Shown: piece after piece, positions 40,565-51,784 of the stretch
Position numbering within the stretch: position 1 is the first letter of the stretch
Layout of the letters: each line of letters starts with the position of its first letter
Source: Raphanus sativus
Taxonomy: Eukaryota; Streptophyta; Magnoliopsida; Brassicales; Brassicaceae
Direction: 5' to 3'
DNA length: 64,000 nt
NCBI RefSeq assembly: GCF_000801105.2
Contig: NC_079515.1
Location: 3,162,001-3,226,000, forward strand
Notes under the pieces: generated by a model
Databases searched by the model: none
Seen by the model: only the letters and a program-made list of their open reading frames with translations
What the model was told of the DNA's origin: nothing
Position numbers and translations under genes: made by a program

Positions 40565-40664
40565 NNNNNNNNNNNNNNNNNNNNNNNNNNNNNNNNNNNN
40601 NNNNNNNNNNNNNNNNNNNNNNNNNNNNNNNNNNNNNNNNNNNNNNNNNNNNNNNNNNNNNNNN
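40565..40664. other. Assembly gap of 100 N
   Basis: Exactly 100 N, the usual placeholder for a gap of unknown size. The sequence to its right is already inside a satellite monomer, so the left border of the satellite is hidden in this gap. Confidence 0.99.
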
Positions 40665-41340
40665 ATCTTTCATGGTATATAGGAATCATTCTAATTTTTT
40701 AATATTTAGTTTACTAAAATTTCATATACTGTCTAGATTTGTGTTATTACCATTATAAAATCTTCATTATCTTAAGAAAAAAAAGACAACAGAGGTTCTA
40801 AACTCTTTGACCATCATCTTAGGTTAGTGCTCGATGAAAATATATGCTAAAACCAGATCTTCATATTTTTAAATTTTTCCAAAATCTGTGGGTTAACCCC
40901 TTCTAAAATAATGAGTTTTCGGTAAATGCTCTATATACTGAAGTTTATACTCTTCACTTTGGTTTAAAAAATTCAAACCACATTCTACATTTGAATTAAT
41001 GTATTCTAAGAAATCTTTCATGGTTTATAGGAATCATTCTAATTTTTTAATATTTAGAATACTAAAATTTCAAATATTGCCTAGATTAGTGGAATTAGTA
41101 TTATAAAATCTTCATTATTTAGAGAAATGGAGACAACAGAGGTTCTAACCTCTTTGATCATCATCTTATGTTAGTGCTCGATGAAACTATACACTAAAAC
41201 AAGATTTTCATATTTTTGAATTTTTTTCAAAATCCGTGGGTTAGCCCTTTCAAAAATATTGAGTTTTCTGTAAATGCTCTATATACAGATATTTATACTC
41301 TTCACTTTAGTTTTAAAAATTTAAACAACATTCTACATTT

Positions 41341-42927
41341 ATGTTGTGCTTTAAGTTGCCTCTTTCATTGATTAAACAACTCCAATCGATTCTCACGAGA
41401 TTTTGGTGGGATCTATCACCGGAAGTGCGTAAGATGTGTTGGGTTTCTTGGAGCAACCTTTCAAAACCGAAGAGCAATGGTGGTTTGGGGTTTAGGGAAT
41501 TGGCACAGTTCAATGATGCCTTGCTTGCTAAGATATCATGGAGGATTCTCAAGAACCCTAACTCTCTTCTCGCGAGAATTCTTCTAGGCAAATATTGCCT
41601 TCGCTCATCTTTTTTGCAGACTACGGCAACAAAAGGATGCTCCCATGGATGGAGGGGAATTTTAGTTGGTCGAGATTTATTAACAAAAGGTTTAGGATGG
41701 GCTTTGGGTTCGGGAAGTGAAGTTAGCATCTGGACAGATCCTTGGTTGTCTACAGCGGAACCTGTGATTCCTATTGGACCGCCAACACAGGACACTCAGA
41801 CATGGAAGGTTAACAGGCTTATCGACCCGGTAACGAAGGACTGGAATGTCACACTCATTAAGGAGATTATGCCTCAGTATGAGGAGGAGATTAGGAAGCT
41901 GATCCCAAGCTCATTCCCGTCACAGGATGAGCGAGTCTGGCTACCAAATACATCAGGAGTGTACTCAACAAAATCCGGTTACGCGGTGGCAAAACTCTGT
42001 TTTGGTGATGACCCAATCCCAAATTTTGATTGGAAAAAGTGTGTTTGGCAGGTGGATACTTCTCCTAAACTAAAACACTTCCTGTGGAAGTCAAACAGTA
42101 AAGCTCTACCGGTTGGATCTCAGCTAGTGAGCCGAGGCTTGCCCCTAGCTCCTACCTGTCGTCGGTGTGGAGGTTTCGAAACAGAACTCCATGTTCTATT
42201 CCAATGCCCGTTTGCAGCAAAAGTTTGGGATATGGTGCCAAGTCTTAACAAGCCAGAGCTGGAATCCATCACCTCTGTCGCACAACTACTCCAACAATGT
42301 CGACGAATGATCTCACTTCCTCCTACGGGATTGGGTTCTACTCCTCTCTATCCGTGGGTGTTGTGGGTGCTATGGATAAATCGCAACAAACTCCTCTTCG
42401 AGGATAAGAGCTTCACTGAGGAAAATTCGGTCTTGAAAGCTATACAAGACGCTCGAGCATGGAAGGCTGCTCAGACCTATGTCGAAAAGCCTTCCTTACC
42501 ACACTCTGTGGTCCCTCTAGACGTAGGTCCTATCTCTTCTGTTAACACTTATACTTGGGTTTGTTTTTCAGATGCAGCATGGGACTCCTCATCGGGCAAT
42601 TGTGGTTTGGGATGGCAGCTCCGAGACTCCTTGGATGTTTGTGCTGAACAATCTTCTTCTCACCGGCGTTATGTTCCCTCGGTTCTTGTGGCGGAGGCAC
42701 TGGCGGTTAAAGCTGCAATCACGGCAGCACTCTCTTCTCACGTCCGTAGTCTTCGTGTCTACTCGGATTCAAAGTCTCTCGTCATGCTTTTGAAGTCTCA
42801 CAGGCAAAATGTTAGCTTAAAAGGCGTTCTCCACGATATTTATGTCTTGACTCGCTCTTTTGATGTTATCTCTTTTCATTATGTATCGCGTCTAGCAAAC
42901 TGCACCGCTGATTCACTTGCGAAATAA
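41341..42927 (+). CDS. LINE ORF2 C-terminal half: end of RT, zf-RVT and RNase H
   Basis: A 528-codon frame is open from the truncation point. It begins inside the reverse transcriptase thumb/connection region (LIKQLQSILTRFWWDLSPEV, KSNGGLGFRELAQFNDALLA). The zinc-binding zf-RVT segment follows (CRRCGGFETELHVLFQCPFA). The end is a plant RNase H-like domain with acidic positions in FSDAAWDSSSGNCGLGWQL, VAEALAVKAAI, VYSDSKSLV and TADSLAK. The catalytic RT YxDD core and the endonuclease are absent, so it cannot move by itself. The ATG at 41341 is at the insertion junction and is probably chance, so this is a truncated gene rather than a true protein. Confidence 0.85.
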   Translation: MLCFKLPLSLIKQLQSILTRFWWDLSPEVRKMCWVSWSNLSKPKSNGGLGFRELAQFNDALLAKISWRILKNPNSLLARILLGKYCLRSSFLQTTATKGCSHGWRGILVGRDLLTKGLGWALGSGSEVSIWTDPWLSTAEPVIPIGPPTQDTQTWKVNRLIDPVTKDWNVTLIKEIMPQYEEEIRKLIPSSFPSQDERVWLPNTSGVYSTKSGYAVAKLCFGDDPIPNFDWKKCVWQVDTSPKLKHFLWKSNSKALPVGSQLVSRGLPLAPTCRRCGGFETELHVLFQCPFAAKVWDMVPSLNKPELESITSVAQLLQQCRRMISLPPTGLGSTPLYPWVLWVLWINRNKLLFEDKSFTEENSVLKAIQDARAWKAAQTYVEKPSLPHSVVPLDVGPISSVNTYTWVCFSDAAWDSSSGNCGLGWQLRDSLDVCAEQSSSHRRYVPSVLVAEALAVKAAITAALSSHVRSLRVYSDSKSLVMLLKSHRQNVSLKGVLHDIYVLTRSFDVISFHYVSRLANCTADSLAK

Positions 42928-43010
42928 GCATTGTATTCTCTACATTCCTCTGCTCTGGAAACAGAGTAACAGAGCTCTTCTATCTAAGTTTTATTTCGAT
43001 CAAAAAAAAA
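41341..43010 (+). mobile_element. LINE fragment 1, recent, 5'-truncated
   Basis: This is a 1.67-kb 3' portion of an L1-type LINE ending in CAAAAAAAAA. It is bounded by a perfect 16-bp target duplication, ACAACATTCTACATTT (41325-41340 and 43011-43026). The duplication comes from the satellite monomer, so the element inserted into the array after that monomer formed. The intact duplication and uninterrupted frame suggest a young insertion. Confidence 0.93.
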
Positions 43011-43640
43011 ACAACATTCTACATTTGAATTAATGTATTCTAAACTATCTTTCATGGTATATAGTAATCAATCTAATTTTTTAATATTTAGATTACTAAA
43101 ATTTCAAATACTACCTAGATTAGTGGAATTAGCAATATAAAATAACATTATCTAGAGAAACGGAGACAACCGAGGTTCTAAAATTTTTGACCATCATCTT
43201 ATTTTAGTGCTTGATGAAACTTATACACTAAAACCAGATTTTTAAATTTTTCCAAAATCCGTGGGTTAACCCCTTCAAAAATATTGAGTTCTTGATAAAT
43301 GCTTTATATACTGAAGTTATACTCTTCACTTTAGTTTAAAAATTTCAAACCACATTCTACATTTAAATTAATATATTCTAAACTATCTTTCATGGTATAT
43401 AGGAATCATTATCTTTTTTTAATATTTAGATTACTAAAATTTCAAATACTGCCTAGATTAGTGAAATCACCATTATAAAATCTTCATTATTTAGAGAAAC
43501 AGAGACAACAGAGGTTCTAAACTCTTTGACCATCATCTTATGTTAGTGCTTGATGAAACTATAGACTAAAACGAGATTTTCATATTTTTCAAAATATTCC
43601 AAATCCGTGGGTTAGCCCCTTCAAAAATATTGAGTTTTCG

Positions 43641-45434
43641 GGTGTTTAGTTTTCTCCAGGAACGGTATAACAACAGAATAAATGGCTGGACTTTTAAATT
43701 TTTTACCAAAGGGGGTAAGGAAGTGATCATTAAATCAGTGGCTACAGCCCTGCCTAATCATGTAATGTCTTGTTATCGGTTACCGAAGGCGATAACAAAT
43801 AAATTAACAAGTGTGGTCGCACAGTTCTGGTGGAGTCCAGAAGGAAGTACCAGAGGTATGCACTGGCAATCTTGGGATAAGGTATGTATCAGTAAAGAGG
43901 AAGGAGGACTGGGTTTCAAAGATATAATGGATTTTAATACAGCTATGCTGGGGAAGCAATTATGGCGACTGATATAGAAACCTAATACTCTGTTTTCACG
44001 AGTTTTTAAAGGACGGTATTTCAGGAATGCTTCACCCTTGGAACCGATCCGCTCATACTCACCGTCATACGGATGGCGGAGTATTATTTCAGCTAGATCT
44101 CTGGTTAGCAAATGACTAATCAAAAGGGTGGGAACAGAGTCATCCATATCAGTATGGAATGATCCCTGGCTCCCAACCACTCGCCCGAGACCAGCAAACA
44201 AAAATCATGTTCTTAGTCACCCCGATCTCACGGTAGATCAACTTATTGATCCAGAACTGCGTATCTGGAACTCACAGGCAATCGGGACTTTGGTGGATCC
44301 CAATGATGTAAGCATTATTGAAAGCATACCATTGAGTAGGTTTCATAGCATAGATAGGGATGGATGGCATTTTACTCAGAATGGAAAATATTCGGTCAAA
44401 TTTGGTATCAGGTGGAGCAGGTTTATCCGGACAAGGGCAAAACTTTACCGGTTTTTGGTCCTACAGTTGATTTCCTTAAGGCGCATTGCTGGAAAATTCA
44501 CTGTCCACCAAAGATCAAACATTTTTTATGGTAAATAGTGTCAGGATGTATTTCAGTGAGGAAGAATTTACACTCACGAGGATTATCAGAGGATTTATAT
44601 TGTGATAGATGTGGTGCTCCAGAGGAATCAATTAATCATGTGTTTTTTGAATGTCCTCTAGCGCGTCAGGTTTGGGCACTATCTCAGATCCCATCTAATC
44701 ACTTTTTTTTCCCACTGAATTTATTTTTACTAATATGGATTATTTATTCTGGAGAGTTCTTCCGGCATTAGAGGATCATCAGTTTGCATGGATATTATGG
44801 TATATTTGGAAAGGAAGGAATAACAAGGTTTTTAGCAGTTTGGATATTGAACCTATGGATACCCTAAAACTAGCGGAAACAGAATCAAGACTTTGGAAGG
44901 AGGCACAAATTATCCCTACACCAGTAATAGGTCAACAACACTCGGATCTACCGGCCATTCCAGGGCGGTGGTGTTTTATTGATGGATCCTGGAAGGACAA
45001 AGAGATTTTCTCAAAATAGGGGTGGTATAGTACTCTTGAGGGATACGATGGACTTATGGGAGGACGGAATGTCAGGGCTTCTCTATCTCCTCTCCACTCA
45101 GAGATAGAAGCATTAGTTTGGGCAATGGAGTGTATGCGGAATCTGAGGCAGTACAGGGTTACATTTGCGACAGATTGTTCTCAGTTGGTGAAGATGGTTT
45201 CGGAACCAGAAGAATGGCCTGCTTTTGCAACCTATTTAGCAGATATCGAGACTTTGAAAGGAAATTTTCATAGTTCAGATATTATTTACGTATCTCGCAC
45301 GAAGAATCTAAAGACCGACAGCCTCGCACGATGTGCTAGGAGACAAACGACCTTTGTCGTGCATATGGATGCAGAGTTACTCGTTTGGTTTACAGAGTCC
45401 TCTTGAGTCTGTAAAATCGATGACAAAAAAAAAG
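43641..45434 (+). mobile_element. LINE fragment 2, older, 5'-truncated and broken
   Basis: A 1.8-kb LINE 3' portion ends in ATGACAAAAAAAAAG. It has a 13-bp target duplication TATTGAGTTTTCG (43628-43640 and 45435-45447), again satellite sequence. Translation needs several frames: RYNNRINGWTFKFFTKGGKE, then a stop after LGKQLWRLI, a second stop near SLVSK, then NDPWLPTTRPRPANKN, CDRCGAPEESINHVFFECPL and an RNase H-like end (FIDGSWKD, SLSPLHSEIEALVWAMECM, TDSLARCARR). Stops and frameshifts make it older than LINE fragment 1. Confidence 0.88.
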
Positions 45435-46770
45435 TATTGAGTTTTCGATAAATGATGTATATACTGAAGTTTATACTATTCACTTTAGTTTAAAAAAATT
45501 CAAACCACATTTGAATTAATCTATTCTAAAATCTTCATTATTTAGAGAAACGGAGACAACGGAGGTTCTAAACTCTTTGACCATCATCTTATGTTAGTGC
45601 TTGATGAAACTATACACTAAAACAAGATTTTTTTATTTTTGAAATTTTTCCAAAATCCGTGGGTTAACCCCTTCTAAAATAATGAGTTTTCGGTAAATTC
45701 TCTATATACTGAAGTTATACTCTTCACTTTAGTTTCAAAAATTCGAACCACATTCTCCATTTGAATTAATGTATTCTAAACTATCTTTCATGGTATATAG
45801 GAATCATTCTAATTTTTTAATATTTAGATTACTAAAATTTCAAATACTGCCTAGATTAGTGAAATTAGCATTATAAAATCTTCATTATCTAGAGAAACGG
45901 AGACAACAGAGGTTCTAAACTCTTTGACCATCATCTTATGTTAGTTATCCATGAAACTATACACTAAAACCATTTTTTCATATTTTTGAAATTTTTCCAA
46001 AATCCGTGGGTTAGCCCCCCCTTCAAAAATATTGAGTTTTCGGTAAATGCTCTATATACTGAAGTTTATACTTTTCACTTTAGTTTAAAATTTTCAAACC
46101 ACATTCTACATTTGAATTAATCTATTCTAAACAATCTTTCATGGTATATAGGAATCAATCTAATTTTTTAATATTTAGATTACTAAAATTTCAAATACTG
46201 CCTAGATTAGTGGAATTAGCATTATAAAATCTTCATTATCTAGAGAAACGGAGACAACAGAGGTTCTAAAATCTTTGACCATCATCTTATGTTAGTTCTC
46301 TATGAAACTATACTATAAAGCCAGATTTTTAAATTTTTGAAAATTTTCCAAAATCCGTGGGTTAATACCCCTTCTAAAATAATGAGTTTTCGGTAAATGC
46401 TCTATATACTGAAGTTATACTCTTCACTTTAGTTTAAAAATTCAAACCACATTCTGCATTTGAATTAAAGTATTCTAAACTATATTTCATGGTATATATG
46501 AATCATTCTAATTTTTTAATATTTAGATTACTATAACTGTCTAGATTAGTGGAATTAGCATTATAAAATCTTCATTATCTATAGAAACGGAGACAACAAA
46601 GGTTCTAAACTATTTGACCATCATCTTATGTTAGTGCTCGATTAAACTATACACTAAAACCAGATTTTCATATTTTTTAAATTTTTCCAAAATCCGTGGG
46701 TTAACCCCTTATAAAATAATGAGTTTTCGGTAAATGCTCTATATACAGAAGTTATACTCTTCACTTTAGT

Positions 46771-49700
46771 TTATAATATATTCATACAAATTTATAATGC
46801 AGTTAGAAATTTTAAACAACTTTAATGAGTATAAACTTCAGTATATAGAAAAATTAACAAAACAATTATACTTTCGTAGGGGTTAACCCACAAACTTTGA
46901 AAAAAATCAATAAATAAGAAAATATTTTTAAAGTTCATTGTTGCATCTCTTATTTACATAGGATAATGGTCAAGGAGGTTTGGAACAATTGTTGTTTCCG
47001 TTTCTCTAAAGAATAGAGATTTCAGAGTGGTTAGTCTACTAATTTAAGCAACATATAAAGTTTTATTAAATTTTCTTTTAAAAAAATAGAAATATGCCCA
47101 TGTACCTTGGAAGATAGTTTATAATAGATTAATACAAATTTATAATGCAGTTAGAAAATTTTAAACAACTTTAATGAATCCAAACTTCAGTATATAGAGA
47201 AACTAACAAAAAAATTATATTTTCATAGGGGTTAACCCAAAATTTTTGAAAACATTCAATAAATAAGAAAATCTAGTTTAAATTCATAGTTGCATCCCTT
47301 ATTGACATAGGATGATGGTCAAAGAGGTTTGGAACCTTTGTAGTTTATGTTTCTCTCAAGAATTAAATTTTCATAGTGGTAAATCCAATGATTTAGGGAG
47401 CATATGAAGTTTTACTAACTTAATTGTTAAAAACTTAGAACGATGCCGATGTAACATGAAAGAGAGTTTATCATAAATTGATAAGAATGTATAAAGTGAT
47501 TAGAAAATTTTAAACAACACTAATGAATATAACCTTAAAAATATAGAGCATTTAACCTAAAACTCAATATTTTCATAGGGGATACCCTACATATTTTGAG
47601 AAAAAAATCAAAAATATGAAAATATTGTTTTAATGCATATTTACATCATAAACTAACATAGGATAATGGTCAAGGAGGTTTGGAACTTTTGTTGTTTCCG
47701 TTTCTCCAAAGAATAGAGATTTTATAGTGATTAGTCTACTAATTTAAGCAACATATAAAATTTTATTAAAACAATTGTTAAAAATAGAAAGATGCCCATG
47801 TATCATGGAATAAAGTTTGAATAGATTAATACAAATTTGTAATGCAGTTAGAAAATTTTAAACAATTTTAAGGAGTATAAACTTCAGTACATAGTGAAAT
47901 TAACAAAAACATTATATTTTCGTAGGGGTTAGCCCACAAATTTTGAAAAAAAATAAATAAATAATAAAATCTTGTTTAAATTCATATTTGCATCCCTTAT
48001 TGACATATGATGATGGTCAAAGAGGTTTGGAACCTTCGTTGTCTCCATTTCTCTCAAGAATAAAATTTTCATAGTGGTAAGTCCAATGATTTAGTCAGCA
48101 TATGAAGTTTTACTAACTTAATTTTTAAAAAATTAGAACGATGTCCATGTACCATGAAATAGAGTTTATCATACATTTATAAGAATGTATAAAGTGATTA
48201 AAATTTTTTAAACAACACTAATGAGTATAAGCTTAAAAATATAGAGCATTTAACCTAAAACTCAATATTTTCGTAGGGGTTAACCCACATATTTTGAGAA
48301 AAAAATCAAAAATATGAAAATATTTTTTAATGCATATTTGCATCATAAACTAACATAGGATAATGGTCGAGGAGGTTTGGAACCTTTGATGTTTACGTTT
48401 CTCTAAAGAATAGAAATTTCATAGTGGCTAATCCACTAATTTAAGCAGGTTTTATTAAAAAAATTGTTAAAAATAGAAAGATGCCCATGTACAATGGAAG
48501 AAAGTTTATAATAGATTAATAAAAATTTATAATGCGGTTAGAAAATTTAAACAACTTTAATGAGTATAAACTTCAATATATAGAGAATTAACAAAAAAAT
48601 TATATTTCCGTAGGGGTTAACCCACAATTTTGAAAAACTTAATATAAAAGAAAATTTTGTTTAAATTCATAGTTACATCCTTTATTGACATAGGATGATG
48701 GTTGAAAAGGTTTGGAACCTTTGTTGTCTCCGTTCTCTCAAGAGTAAAATTTTCATAGTGGTTTAGTCTAATGATTTAGGCATCAATTAAAGTTTTACTA
48801 ACTTAATTGTTAAAAAAATAGAACGATGCCCATGTACCAAGAAAGAGAGTTTATCATAAATTTAAAGGAATGTATAAAGTGATTAGAAAATTTTAAACAA
48901 CACTAATGACTATAAGTTTAAAAATATAGAGCATTTAACCTAAAACTCAATATTTTCGTAGGGGTTAACCCACATATTTTGAGAAAAAAAAATCAAAAAT
49001 ATGAAAATATTGTTTTAATGCATATTTGCATCATAAACTAACATATAATAATGTTCAAGGAGGTTTGAAAACTTTATTGTTTCTGTTTATCCAAAAGAAT
49101 AGAGATTTCATAGTGCTTAATCCACTAATTTAAGCAGTATATATTAAAACAATTGTTAGAAAATAGAAAGAAGTCCATGTACCATGGAAGAAAGTTTATG
49201 ATAGATTAACACAAATTTATAATGCAGTTAGAAAATTTTAAACAACTTTAATGAGTATAAACTTCAGTATATAGAGAAATTAACCAAAAAAATATATTTT
49301 TCGTAGGAGTTAACCCACAAATTTTGAAAAAATTCAATATAAAAGAAAATCTTGTTTAAATTCATAGTTGCAACCCTTATTGACATAGGATGATAATCAA
49401 AGAGGTTTGGAACCTTTGTTGTCTCCGTTTGTCTTAAGAATAAAATTTTCGTAGTGGTAAGTCCAATGATTTAGGCATCATAAGAAGTTTTACTAACTGA
49501 ATTGTTAAAAAAATTAGAACGATGCCAATGTACCAAGAAAGAGAGTTTATCATACATTGATAAGAATGTATAAAGTAATTAGAAAATTTTAAACAACACT
49601 AATGAGTATAAGATTAAAAATATAGAGCATTTAACCTAAAACTCAATATTTTCGTAGGGGTTAACCTAGATATTTTGAGAAAAAATAAAAAATATGAAAT

Positions 49701-51684
49701 TATTATTTTAATGCATATTTTCATCATAAACTAACATAGGATAATGGTCAAGGAGGTTTGGAACCTTTGATGTTTACGTTTCTCTAAAAAATAGAGATTT
49801 CATATTGGTTAATCCCCTAATTTAAGCATTATATTAAGTTTTATTAAAAATATTGTTAAAAAATAGAAAGATGCCCATGTACAAAGGAAGAAAGTTTATA
49901 ATAGATTAATACAAAGTTATAATGCAGTTAGAAAATTTTAAACAACTTTAATGAGTATAAACTTCAGTATATAGAGAAATTAACAAAACATTATATTTTC
50001 GTAGGGGTTAACCCACATATATTGAGAAAAAATCAAAAATATGAAAATATTGTTTTAATGCATATTTGCATCATAAACTAACATAAGATATATTTCAAGG
50101 AGGTTTGAAACCTTTGTTGTTTCCGATTTTCTAAAGAATAGAGATTTCATAGTGGTTAATCCACTAATTTAAGCAACATATAAAATTTTATTATAACAAT
50201 TGTTAAAAAAATAGAAAGATGCCCATGTACCATGGAAGAAAATTTATAATATATTATTACAAAGTTATAATGCAGTTAGAAAATTTTAAACAACTTTAAT
50301 GAGTATAAACTTCAGTATATACAGAAAATAACAAAAATAATATTTTTGTAGGGGTTAACCCACAAATTTTGATAAAATTCAATAAATAAAAAAATCTTGT
50401 TCAAATTTATAGTTTCATCCCTTATTTACATAGGATGATGGTCAAAGATGTTTGGAACATTTGTTGTCTCAGTTTCTCTCAAGAATAAAATTTTTATAGT
50501 GATAAGTCCAATGATTTAGGCGGCATAAGAAGTTTTACTAACTTAACTGTTAAAAAATTAGAACGATGCCCATGTACCAGGAAAGAGAGTTTATCATACA
50601 TTAATAAGAATGTATAAAATTTTAAACAACACTAATGAGTATAAGCTTAAAAATATAGAACATTTAACCTAAAACTCAATATTTTCGTAGGGACCCACAT
50701 ATTTTGAGAAAAAAAAATCAAAAATATGAAAATATTGTTTTAATGCATATTTGCATCATAAACTAACATATAATAATGGTCAAGGAGGTTTGGAACTTTT
50801 GTTGTTTACGTTTCTCTAAAGAATAGAGATTTCATAGTGGTTAATCCCCTAATTTAAGCAGTATATTAAGTTTTATTAATAAAAAAAAATAAAAATAGAA
50901 AGATGCCCATGTACAATGGAAGAAAGTTTATAATATATTACTACAAATTTATAATCTGGTCAGAAAATTTTAAACAACTTTAAAGAGTATAAACTTCAGT
51001 ATATAGAGAAATTAACAAAAACATTTTATTTTCGTAGGGGTTAACCCACAAATTTTGAAATTAATTAATATAAAAGAAAATCTTGTTTAAATTCATTGTT
51101 ACATCCCTTATTGACATAGGATGATGGTTAAAGAGGTTTGGAACCTTTGTTGTCTCCGTTCTCTCAAGAAGTAAAATTTTCATAGTGGTTAGTCCAATGA
51201 TTTAGTCAGCATATGAAGTTTTACTAACTTAATTGTTAAAAAATTATAACGATGTCCATGTACCAAGAAAGAGAGTTTATCATACATTGAAAAGAATGTA
51301 TAAAGTGATTAGAAAATTTTAAACAACACTAATAAGTATAAGCTTAAAAATATAGAGTTTTAACCTAAAACTCAATATTTTCTTAAAAGGTTAACCCACA
51401 TATTTTGAGAAAAAAATAAAAAATATGAAAATATTGTTTTAATTCATATTTGCATCATAAACTAATATAGAATAATGGTCAAAGAGATTTGAAAACTTTA
51501 TTGTTTCCGTTTACCAAAAGAATAGAAATTTCATAATGCTTAATCCACTAATTTAAGCAGTATATTAAGTTTTATTAAAACAATTGTTAAGAAATAGAAA
51601 GATGCACATGTACCATGGAAGAAAGTTTATGATAGATTAACACAAATTTATAATGCAGTTAGAAAATTTTAAACAACTTTAATG
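46771..51684 (-). repeat. Satellite block B, inverted, alternating dimeric units
   Basis: At about 46770 the array flips: sequence after this point is the reverse complement of a diverged form of block A. Two monomer types alternate. Type 1 has ATAATGGTCAAGGAGGTTTG and GAATAGAGATTTCATAGTGG. Type 2 has GATGATGGTCAAAGAGGTTT and GAATAAAATTTTCATAGTGG with ACGATGCCCATGTACC. Type 1 marks are near 46963, 47664, 48360, 49047, 49740, 50087, 50774 and 51472; type 2 marks near 47310, 48009, 48700, 49390, 50435 and 51119. The dimer period is about 690-700 bp. The alternation breaks once, between 49740 and 50087, where two type 1 units follow each other. Confidence 0.85.
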
Positions 51685-51784
51685 NNNNNNNNNNNNNNNN
51701 NNNNNNNNNNNNNNNNNNNNNNNNNNNNNNNNNNNNNNNNNNNNNNNNNNNNNNNNNNNNNNNNNNNNNNNNNNNNNNNNNNNN
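51685..51784. other. Assembly gap of 100 N
   Basis: Exactly 100 N between satellite blocks B and C. The true distance and junction are unknown. Confidence 0.99.

Larger units (their letters stand above)
40665..46770 (+). repeat. Satellite block A, monomers of about 340-350 bp
   Basis: Head-to-tail copies share landmarks such as TTTCATGGTATATAGGAATC, GAAACGGAGACAACAGAGGT, TTTGACCATCATCTTATGTT, AAAATCCGTGGGTTAACCCC and GAGTTTTCGGTAAATGCTCT. The spacing of TTCATGG between neighbouring monomers is 338 bp (43051 to 43389), 351 bp (45787 to 46138) and 348 bp (46138 to 46486). Two LINE insertions (41341-43010 and 43641-45434) interrupt the block. About eight monomers remain. The satellite has no coding capacity. 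A crucifer centromere-type or subtelomeric satellite is possible; I cannot name the family. Confidence 0.9.

Noticed and set aside
40537..40758. Open frame running across the N gap
   Set aside because: Its middle is undefined sequence and the remainder is satellite; there is no real coding evidence.
41313..41795. 160-codon open frame on the minus strand
   Set aside because: It is antisense to the LINE ORF2 frame, which has clear zf-RVT and RNase H motifs, and it has no family motif of its own.
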